From Arcuatula senhousia (lineage: Eukaryota; Mollusca; Bivalvia; Mytilida; Mytilidae): a stretch of DNA of 64,000 nucleotides. Below are positions 62,901 through 64,000 of this stretch, one piece after another. Under the pieces are notes generated by a model that was not told the origin of the DNA, did no database searches, and saw nothing but the letters and a program-made list of their open reading frames with translations. The DNA lies in NCBI GenBank assembly GCA_963971305.1, contig OZ020306.1:52798686-52862685 (forward strand). The letters run 5' to 3'. The first letter of the stretch is position 1. Each line of letters begins with the position of its first letter. Both the position numbers and the translations under genes were made by a program.

Positions 62901-63351
62901 TGAGAAAACTGTTACGAAAATTTCTTCCCCGCCCGCACGCCGCCCGCCCGCCCGCCGCCCGCCCGACATTCACCATTTTATAACCCGGATTTTTCACTCC
63001 ATGAAATCCGGCCAAAAATATAAACTTCTATTAAGCACTCACTTCCAGTAACAGATAAGAAAGTTCTTGAACTGGTCCCAGTCCCTATACTGTTAGTAGC
63101 AGAGCATTCATAGAAAGCCTGATCTGTATTCCTGTTGGCATTCTTGATGATAAGGGTTGGACTGTTGACAGAACCTCCTTCATATTTGGCAGAATTTCCA
63201 TTGATGTCTAAGACAGTCTCCACACCATTCTGTATTCTCTTCCATTGTACACTGGAGTGGGCAGGGATGGATGTTACGGAGCAGACAAGAGATATCTGGT
63301 TACCCCAGGGTACTGTGTATGAAGTCTGAGGAATGTTGACAACAGGTGGAT
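26719..63351 (-). CDS. Multi-Ig single-pass membrane receptor gene (5' incomplete)
   Basis: The minus strand carries 15 Ig exons (63351 to 42481), a transmembrane exon, a juxtamembrane exon, a linker exon and two alternative pairs of tail exons. Every predicted junction has GT/AG ends and keeps frame. Ig exons are all phase 1-1 and the cytoplasmic exons after 40744 are phase 2-2. Most Ig domains end with a signature like D.G.Y.C.ATN.VGTG.S and V.G at the exon edge. The product should sit in the plasma membrane with Ig domains outside and a basic, Tyr-containing tail inside. The layout resembles nephrin/Dscam-type adhesion molecules or bivalve V-Ig-like receptors; I cannot name an orthologue. 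Ligand and pathway are unknown. The start codon and signal peptide are beyond position 64000. Confidence 0.9.
26975..28151 (-). other. Intron sequence, nothing recognised
   Basis: A plus-strand frame of 67 codons at 27584-27787 shows no domain. A CCCCCTCCCCCCCGG run lies near 27279. Confidence 0.5.
28152..28568. mobile_element. MITE, 417 bp, TA target duplication
   Basis: The left end ATGGTGGTGCTCGATTATT and the reversed right end ATGGCCGTGCTCGATTATT are inverted repeats with two mismatches. TA flanks both sides (28150-28151 and 28569-28570), as for Tc1/mariner-type elements. The inside contains a doubled ATATTAGGCTATTTGTTT and the segment AACAAGATGGCGACCAATGA. There is no transposase. Confidence 0.65.
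28774..29009. repeat. Perfect-looking direct duplication, 118 bp x 2
   Basis: GAATTAACAGACTTGGAAAT through TTTTTACTGATTTGA occurs at 28774-28891 and again at 28892-29009 with almost no differences, so it is recent. The family A element follows directly. Confidence 0.9.
29010..30195. mobile_element. Pearl-like family A element, complete copy 2
   Basis: The left hairpin GGCTCCCAGGAGCC (29022-29035) and CGCTCACCTGG, and the right GGACCTTCGGTCC and CCAGGTGAGCT (to about 30190), match copy 1. The core has five to six monomers of about 155 bp (GTAGAGCTAAATGAGCTGAA near 29078, 29401 and 29687, with variants at 29232 and 29532). The microsatellite (GAC)n is at 30098-30142. Confidence 0.8.
30196..30868 (-). 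other. Intron, nothing recognised
   Basis: AT-rich, no supported feature. Confidence 0.4.
30869..31439 (-). pseudogene. Two unrecognised open frames, possible decayed intronless gene
   Basis: The minus strand holds a frame from ATG at 31439 to 31206 (77 codons; WIKREVGQEPDLESLLNWV..., then CCHTCRQ) and, in another frame, one running from about 31195 to a stop near 30869 (NATYTWTSFGKDEILL..., ending SGINHMKILKN). Both have balanced, protein-like composition in an AT-rich intron. They could be two halves of one retrocopied gene split by a frameshift, or exons of a nested gene. I do not recognise the family. Confidence 0.3.
31687..31884 (-). CDS. Candidate extra terminal exon (possible tail C)
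   Basis: After an acceptor-like AATTAATAG (exon from 31884) the minus strand is open for 65 codons to a TAG at 31687-31689. The peptide includes YWVEASAATVKQDTLYATG, ELAAAVTVEPETGTHHVTKV and LVGIPFKHHFL. Base composition is clearly GC-richer than the intron, as in the known tail exons. With the first acceptor the frame is phase 0. With a second acceptor (GATAG before 31873) it would accept the phase 2 donor of the 57-bp tail exons. It lies between tail B's two exons. It could instead belong to a nested gene together with 30869-31439. Confidence 0.35.
   Translation of the reverse strand, partial: GVDSRGYWVEASAATVKQDTLYATGHPAHDTQPPELAAAVTVEPETGTHHVTKVLVGIPFKHHFL
32215..32290. repeat. Short tandem repeat, 19 bp x about 3
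   Basis: CGGTAGAAAACAAGAACCAT is repeated back to back. Confidence 0.85.
33285..33341 (-). CDS. Tail B 57-bp exon with TKYQVV motif
   Basis: Acceptor TTCCAG before 33341 and donor GTAAGT at 33279-33284, phase 2-2. It encodes AANDYAITKYQVVTPEYEV. It has the same length, phase and layout as the exon at 38120-38176, with 12-13 of 19 residues shared. TKYQVV fits the ITSM consensus TxYxx[V/I], which in vertebrate SLAM-type receptors binds SH2 adaptors when phosphorylated. Function here is inferred only. Confidence 0.88.
33342..35505 (-). other. Intron, little recognised
   Basis: AT-rich. A 29-bp phrase (TATGTTCCTCTAATCACAAC...) is doubled at 34561-34615. The low-coordinate exon pair of tail B begins only at 33341. 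Confidence 0.4.
35506..35551 (-). promoter_or_regulatory. Possible polyadenylation signals for tail A
   Basis: AATAAA occurs on the minus strand at 35546-35551 and 35506-35511, about 255-300 bases after the tail A stop. Use of one of these would end the transcript before tail B. In such AT-rich DNA the match alone is weak. Confidence 0.35.
35804..36053 (-). CDS. Terminal exon, cytoplasmic tail A
   Basis: Acceptor TTTTCAG before 36053, phase 2 entry, stop TAA at 35804-35806. It encodes about 83 residues: EYVTTSSVRPYYLPPIEYTY, an acidic DEAEE, a strong basic run RRRRRRKKKKSRR, HIVLEERVVGG, DVYTTTS, and an acidic end DFYFEDEN. It is paralogous to tail B. The basic run could contact membrane lipids or act as a nuclear signal after cleavage; both are speculation. 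Tail A lies nearer the transmembrane exon, so it is the proximal choice. Confidence 0.9.
36105..37022. mobile_element. Pearl-like family C element in the tail A intron
   Basis: The left end has TGTGAGCGAGCTCACA (36111-36126) and GGATACCCCCC. The core has about five monomers (TCATGCACATCTACA...GATGTACTTCCTTCATGTAA, TTTAGGAGGAGTTGCGCTTA). A GGAC/GACA microsatellite (36952-36975) and GGGGGGGGGGGTATAATTAT form the right end. GATACCCCCC and GGGGGGTAT are inverted subterminal copies. Confidence 0.75.
37023..38119 (-). other. Intron, nothing recognised
   Basis: AT-rich intronic sequence between the tail A exons. Confidence 0.5.
38120..38176 (-). CDS. Tail A 57-bp exon with TKYRVV motif
   Basis: Acceptor ATTGCAG before 38176, donor GTAAGT at 38114-38119, phase 2-2. 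It encodes PQNDYEITKYRVVRPEYDV. Three tyrosines are spaced Y-x4-Y-x6-Y. TKYRVV matches the ITSM consensus and is conserved in the paralogous exon at 33285-33341, as are NDY, ITKY, VV and PEY. It is spliced after 39890-39946 and before a terminal exon. Confidence 0.9.
38177..39889 (-). other. Intron, nothing recognised
   Basis: AT-rich. Short minus and plus frames here are shadows without domain support. Confidence 0.5.
39890..39946 (-). CDS. Linker exon of the cytoplasmic region
   Basis: Acceptor ATTTTAG before 39946, donor GTATGT at 39884-39889, phase 2-2, 57 bp. It encodes EPSLISKRDVSLHMAPAY, flanked by split Arg codons. No tyrosine motif is present other than a Tyr near the end. It is common to both tails; no second copy was seen near tail B. 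Confidence 0.85.
40325..40445. repeat. Interspersed repeat (AATCAATCTCAAATGTCCA family)
   Basis: AATCAATCTCAAATGTCCAT, CACAAAACAAGGAAG and GAAGACCGCAATGGTCCTGA match 60570-60690 and partly 46225-46270. Confidence 0.6.
40744..40855 (-). CDS. Juxtamembrane cytoplasmic exon
   Basis: Acceptor TACTAG before 40855, donor GTAATT at low side, phase 1 in and phase 2 out (112 bp). It encodes CCAWCCGAGAAEKDRR, then VDIPRFYEVPTVVT. Together with the end of the transmembrane exon (AVCCVLQ) it gives six cysteines right under the membrane, a typical setting for S-palmitoylation. YEVP fits a YxxP SH2-binding pattern (Crk-type). Both are motif-level inferences. The exon moves the gene from phase 1 (Ig part) to phase 2 (tail part). 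Confidence 0.87.
40856..42020 (-). other. Intron, nothing supported
   Basis: A plus-strand frame at 41121-41594 (157 codons) is T-rich and hydrophobic. It lacks recognisable motifs and is not called. Confidence 0.5.
42021..42170 (-). CDS. Transmembrane exon
   Basis: Acceptor TTTCAG before 42170, donor GTGAGT at 42015-42020, phase 1-1 (150 bp). It encodes a short Ser/Thr/Ala/Gly stalk (GATTTLIPATGAAVASAGG) and a membrane helix around IAAICLGILFFILLLIVLAV, ending CCVLQ. One helix, no charged residue inside. It follows the last Ig exon, so the Ig domains are extracellular. Confidence 0.93.
42481..42738 (-). CDS. Ig domain exon 15 (membrane-proximal)
   Basis: Phase 1-1, 258 bp, acceptor TTTTAG, donor GTAAGT. 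Ig landmarks are ITLTCNTNA, WKWFQNG and DAGNYYCIAYNEVG. It is shorter than most (86 codons) and of I-set/C2 type like exons 12 and 14. It ends FFTVTVD before the split codon. Confidence 0.92.
43011..43262 (-). CDS. Ig domain exon 14
   Basis: Phase 1-1, 252 bp. Landmarks are FSIYCNATANPSPSYEWYHD and HDGLYTCKAFNVIG. It is a short I-set type, with a one-residue tryptophan-rich insert (SVWGPHDG) before the second cysteine. It lacks the YSGxTxxxPSLTI block of the long domains. Confidence 0.92.
43450..43752 (-). CDS. Ig domain exon 13
   Basis: Phase 1-1, 303 bp. Landmarks are ATINCQFTSNP, VQWKKLIGG, KYQGGTRSSPSLTILNLNGG and EYVCVVTNSVGTGRS. It is of the long type and sits between two short domains, so the arrangement near the membrane is long-short-long-short-short. 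Confidence 0.93.
43861..44745. mobile_element. Family B element fragment in an intron
   Basis: It starts AAAGCTTCGCCAAGTGCAAC and contains the ATGGATAGTCAATTGCTCTG, GGCCCCTTTTGGCCCC and GGGAGGACCCCCCCC blocks. The right inverted end and microsatellite are missing, so it is truncated or decayed. It is older than the copies at 22-25 kb, judging by divergence. Confidence 0.6.
44962..45216 (-). CDS. Ig domain exon 12
   Basis: Phase 1-1, 255 bp, donor GTAAGA. Landmarks are ITATCSSSANPPASYEWRVF, LTISNADTTNANRYVCRAYN and SFGSGEAS. It is a short I-set type. Its upstream junction makes an Asp codon (G from exon 11 plus AC). Confidence 0.92.
45470..45612 (-). repeat. Decayed V-SINE-like fragment abutting an Ig donor
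   Basis: CACCTGGGCCATATTAAGTG, ACCAGGATACCCGGAAAAAC and AACTGACAAACCTTATCACA parallel the body of the SINE at 13500-13610. It reaches to the donor of Ig exon 11 (45612-45617). The tRNA head is not recognisable. Confidence 0.5.
45618..45917 (-). CDS. Ig domain exon 11
   Basis: Phase 1-1, 300 bp, donor GTAAGC after GGAG (others end GGAA). Landmarks are VTITCSIDANP, IIWQYITNNN, RYSGGTLSTPSLTISPVQ and EGSYRCQATNTEGTGTS. It is of the long type. An Asn-rich stretch lies between the Trp and RYSGG. Confidence 0.93.
46190..46310. repeat. Fragment of the 40325/60570 repeat family
   Basis: GAGAAATTAAAGATTGCAAT and TTGACAGGTATCTGAAAAG resemble the other two copies. Confidence 0.4.
46340..46760. repeat. 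Probable retroelement 3' debris
   Basis: TTCGACCGGTTTTCC and GTGTCTGATGAAGGTTAATC with CGCTTCACACGC are phrases of a repeated type also hinted at by the GACGCGCGTTTCGTC units at 16.1-16.9 kb. There is no open frame. Confidence 0.3.
47109..47423 (-). CDS. Ig domain exon 10
   Basis: Phase 1-1, 315 bp, the longest. Landmarks are VTLVCNIVANP, IYWTKTIGAG, TKYSGATVGAPNLIIYNVQP, GQYNCFATNVVGSGNG. Asn replaces Ser in the PSLTI block (PNLII). Confidence 0.93.
47555..47995. repeat. Two family B left-end fragments
   Basis: GTGCAGTATGATACAACTGC near 47569 and AGCATAGCATGATATGACTG near 47903 both copy the family B left end. Each runs into degenerate internal sequence. Confidence 0.5.
48390..49030 (-). 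repeat. Degenerate family A-type sequence in reverse
   Basis: The minus strand shows decayed family A monomers (rev. of AAACTGTTGCAGATTGAGAA, CTCAAATGTTCAGCTTAAG). A GGAC-type microsatellite scrap with CATAATTCCCCATCT lies near 48500. Confidence 0.4.
49040..49950. mobile_element. Pearl-like family C/E-type element
   Basis: The left end is GTGAGCTATTGCTCAC (49048-49063) with GTATACCCCCG. The core has five monomers of about 165-175 bp (AGTTGCTGAGAAAAATGTTA near 49209, 49374, 49548, 49720 and variant 49887). A GGAAGGAAGGACAGACAGAG microsatellite and GGGGTATAATAAAA form the right end. GTATACCCCC and GGGGTAT are inverted. The monomers resemble those of the 62.3-63.0 kb element, while the ends resemble family C. 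Confidence 0.7.
49951..51155 (-). other. Intron with decayed repeats
   Basis: Contains a cluster of TAGGCAATAAGCC/TTATTGCCTAG-type phrases (50415-50585) in both orientations and GGCCCCTTTTGGCCC debris near 50940. No gene. Confidence 0.4.
51156..51464 (-). CDS. Ig domain exon 9
   Basis: Phase 1-1, 309 bp, acceptor TTCCAG before 51464, donor GTAAGT at 51150-51155. Landmarks are VTIGCVVSANPAATNVYWQK, KYADGSVTSPSLRILNV, ARYICYAVNSVGTGQS. Asp replaces the usual Gly/Ser in YSG. No methionine-started long frame covers it, so it is easy to miss. Confidence 0.92.
51885..51995. repeat. Mini element with inverted ends and GGAC microsatellite
   Basis: ATGCCCCATCT near 51895 and AGATGGGGCAT near 51980 are an 11-bp inverted pair about 85 bp apart. 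Between them is a (GGACAGACAGAC) run and CTATATGCCCCCC. It looks like a core-less pearl-type element. Confidence 0.5.
51996..52901 (-). other. Intron, nothing recognised
   Basis: AT-rich; a 76-codon plus frame at 52142-52372 has no domain. Confidence 0.5.
52902..53201 (-). CDS. Ig domain exon 8
   Basis: Phase 1-1, 300 bp. Landmarks are VTLTCQVTSDPAHSNVFWRK, KYSGSTVNTPSLTISNAA, GTYYCYATNSVGTGQS. It is very close to the consensus of the long domains. Confidence 0.94.
53202..54739 (-). other. Intron, decayed repeats only
   Basis: A GGCCCCTTTTTGGCCAGTAA family B-type phrase lies near 53590; otherwise AT-rich sequence. Confidence 0.4.
54740..55460 (+). pseudogene. C-terminal fragment and 3' tail of an RT element
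   Basis: The frame 54766-55110 (114 codons) reads DLFLEIDTQGRLCTTLYDK, RDDFNFPIVNFPILCSN, then CYSRACGEYNDFLDRV and KKFYGRHHALVYKYG. This is a C-terminal module found after the RT in a group of invertebrate retroelements, where LYDKRDDFNF, CSNIP and IRYSRAC are typical. The exact class is not certain. The middle (FRSSIWSL) looks corrupted. The 3' tail to 55460 is shared with 13135-13400. It sits antisense in the intron between Ig exons 8 and 7. Confidence 0.65.
55568..55861 (-). CDS. Ig domain exon 7
   Basis: Phase 1-1, 294 bp. Landmarks are VTLQCSYSANPTATQVRWQK, KYGGSTLSSPSLIIYDAQES, GSYTCRVTNSVGTGTS. Acceptor CATAG begins with G, giving a Ser codon at the junction, as in exon 6. Confidence 0.94.
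56291..56593 (-). CDS. Ig domain exon 6
   Basis: Phase 1-1, 303 bp, donor GTATGT. Landmarks are ITLQCQVSSNPIHTSVLWQR, RYSGSMVTAPSLIISNAM, GRYKCLATNAVGTGQS. Confidence 0.94.
56594..57534 (-). other. Intron, nothing recognised
   Basis: AT-rich, no supported feature. Confidence 0.5.
57535..57831 (-). CDS. Ig domain exon 5
   Basis: Phase 1-1, 297 bp, donor GTAAGT after GGCA. Landmarks are VVIQCTINANPAHTQVFWRK, RYTGMTVSSPSLVISNLQSS, GAYKCYATNSVGTGES. Confidence 0.94.
57832..58690 (-). other. Intron, nothing recognised
   Basis: AT-rich, with a doubled TTGCAATTTGCAATTTG phrase near 58508. Confidence 0.4.
58690..59020 (-). mobile_element. Family A fragment in reverse
   Basis: The reverse strand shows about two family A monomers (rev. 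of TCCATTGGGTCAAAGTTGTC, AGATGACCCCTCATAAAGG) and the right-flank CTACTGTTTTTGGC phrase. Both ends are missing. Confidence 0.65.
59062..59763. repeat. 63-bp minisatellite copying an Ig exon end and its 5' splice site
   Basis: Eleven units of 63 bp (one is 60 bp, one is slightly longer) run from 59062 to 59763. Each holds, on the minus strand, the last 40 bases of Ig exon 4, the donor GTAAGT and about 20 bases of intron. The unit at 59691-59763 contains the authentic exon end (59724). Nine further donors are intact; one unit near 59590 has lost it. Two variants (TATGATAAC with GTTGTG, and TATGATGAC with GTTATG) alternate, giving a partial 126-bp higher-order repeat. On the plus strand the array stays open as 21-residue repeats, a by-product of 63 being divisible by three. 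Confidence 0.95.
59724..60032 (-). CDS. Ig domain exon 4
   Basis: Phase 1-1, 309 bp, acceptor TATAG before 60032. Landmarks are IILQCTVIATPSATAVRWNK, KYSGGSLSVPSLTIYNAQNS, SSYTCQATNAVGTTVSSP. The usual VGTG reads VGTT. Its end and donor were amplified into the minisatellite. Reading past the true donor gives a TAG within about 20 bases, so only the first donor keeps the frame open. Confidence 0.94.
60440..60720. repeat. Pearl-type scrap and 40325-family repeat
   Basis: TTCAGAGGAGTTGCGCTCAC and TTGTGTGGGGCATAAGTATA (60440-60535) look like the right end of a pearl-type element. GATCAATCTCAAATGTCCAA to about 60690 matches 40325-40445. Confidence 0.5.
60791..61099 (-). CDS. Ig domain exon 3
   Basis: Phase 1-1, 309 bp, donor GTTAGT. 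Landmarks are IQLICSVTGSPSATQVYWTK, KYSGVTLGNPSLTVLNANSA, AVYKCYAENIVGRGES. The VGTG signature reads VGRG. Confidence 0.93.
61100..61726 (-). other. Intron, nothing recognised
   Basis: AT-rich; the short frames here have no domain support. Confidence 0.5.
61727..62029 (-). CDS. Ig domain exon 2
   Basis: Phase 1-1, 303 bp, acceptor is AAG rather than CAG/TAG, donor GTAAGT. Landmarks are IVIPCTITSNPAHTSVQWQR, QYNNGNMNNPSLTILGASNS, GWYICTATNAVGTGSS. The YSG motif is changed to YNN. Confidence 0.92.
62270..63018. mobile_element. Pearl-like family E element next to an Ig donor
   Basis: GGCCGGATTTC (62277-62287) and GAAATCCGGCC (63003-63013) are a perfect 11-bp inverted pair. The core has four monomers of about 170-180 bp (AGTTGCTGAGAAAACTGTTA, TAAACAGGAAGTAGGTGAGC). 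A GCCC/CCG microsatellite (62927-62965) and a CCGGATTT...AAATCCGG hairpin form the right end. The element stops about 20 bp from the donor of Ig exon 1 (63037-63042). Confidence 0.8.
63043..63351 (-). CDS. Ig domain exon 1 in this window (5'-most seen)
   Basis: Phase 1-1, 309 bp, acceptor TTTTCAG before 63351, donor GTGAGT. Landmarks are ISLVCSVTSIPAHSSVQWKR, KYEGGSVNSPTLIIKNANRN, AFYECSATNSIGTGTS. Since it enters in phase 1, at least one more exon must lie above 63351. Confidence 0.93.
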
Positions 63352-64000
63352 CTGAAAAAAAAGTTCCATAACGTGAAACCTTGTCAGTATCTTATGTTTG
63401 ATTATCCTAATATTTTTTAAAAAAATTATTACAGAACCGCCTCCATATTTTCCAGAAGTACAACTCTAGTTAAGATGCTTTATTTCCTTTGTTGGTTTCC
63501 TTTATTTCCTTTGCTTTGTTTGTCTTCAAACAAAATGGCCTTTTTCCCAAATTCATATCACAATCTACTTTTAAACCTGAATCATGACATTGAATTGGTC
63601 AAAACTTGATTGATTTGTTCTAAAAAATCTTATCTATCAAAATGTTAAGCATCACAAAATGTTTGTCTTATAAAGAAGGCATACTGATGTGATGCACTTA
63701 CATATATAATTACTGTGAAAGTAGTAATTTTTGCGGTGTTCTAATCTTAGCTCTTTTTGCGGTCAATAGACCAATCGCAAGTTCATCCATTCAGGAAAAT
63801 TCGGGATGTTAAAATTTCCAAATATCAAAGGTCAACCGAGGTTAGATCTGACGTCAGAACATTGGGAGCAATAGAAGCAACATGTTTACCGATTTATATC
63901 AAGAGAAAATGAAAGAAAATTAAATTAAAAGTCTTGTTTGTCAATTTGTCATGGTTTAAGAAATATAAAAAAATACATTTCTAAGGGATTGGAAAGAAAG
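63352..64000 (-). other. Upstream intron, no exon seen
   Basis: No Ig landmark (C-W-C, VGTG) occurs in any frame. ATTACTGTGAAAGTAGTAAT with TTTTTGCGGTG near 63710-63737 looks like an interspersed repeat phrase. Confidence 0.5.

Overview
The window is animal nuclear DNA, AT-rich and crowded with repeats, and most likely from a bivalve mollusc. A mussel (Mytilus-type) is the best guess. Reasons: several families of short elements with a tandem core of about 155-185 bp and a GAC- or GGAC-type microsatellite, matching the bivalve 'pearl'/Helentron-associated type; a tRNA-headed SINE of the molluscan V-SINE (RUDI-like) type; and a repeat carrying a GACGCGCGTTTCGTC-type phrase that I associate with mussel genomes. 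The species call is inference.

Layout. 1-5 kb: a decayed LINE (RNA-binding-like ORF1 piece, endonuclease, reverse transcriptase, C-terminal zinc knuckle) with three in-frame stops inside the EN-RT frame or its C-terminus, one stop between ORF1 and EN, frameshifts and two insertions. 5-26 kb: a repeat landscape with a MULE-type transposase scrap, a second LINE remnant on the minus strand, a PIF/Harbinger-like MITE that splits a minisatellite, SINEs, and nested pearl-like elements. 26.7-63.4 kb: one large minus-strand gene that runs off the right edge.

The gene encodes a single-pass membrane protein. From N to C the window holds 15 Ig domains, each in its own exon and all phase 1-1, then a transmembrane exon (42021-42170), a Cys-rich juxtamembrane exon (40744-40855), a 57-bp linker exon (39890-39946), and a duplicated C-terminal module: tail A (38120-38176 + 35804-36053) and tail B (33285-33341 + 26719-26974). 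The four tail exons are paralogous in pairs, share phase 2, and each pair ends in its own stop codon. The gene therefore looks built to make two alternative cytoplasmic tails. Both copies of the 57-bp tail exon encode TKY[R/Q]VV, which fits the ITSM consensus TxYxx[V/I]. The signal peptide and first exons lie outside the window.

The most interesting points are the duplicated signalling-type tails, the fully skippable Ig exons, a 63-bp minisatellite that has copied the 5' splice site of one Ig exon ten times, a possible third tail exon at 31687-31884, and a shared design (about 11-12 bp subterminal inverted repeats, end hairpins, tandem core, microsatellite) across five non-autonomous repeat families. 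Coordinates come from reading the sequence by eye; splice sites are predictions.
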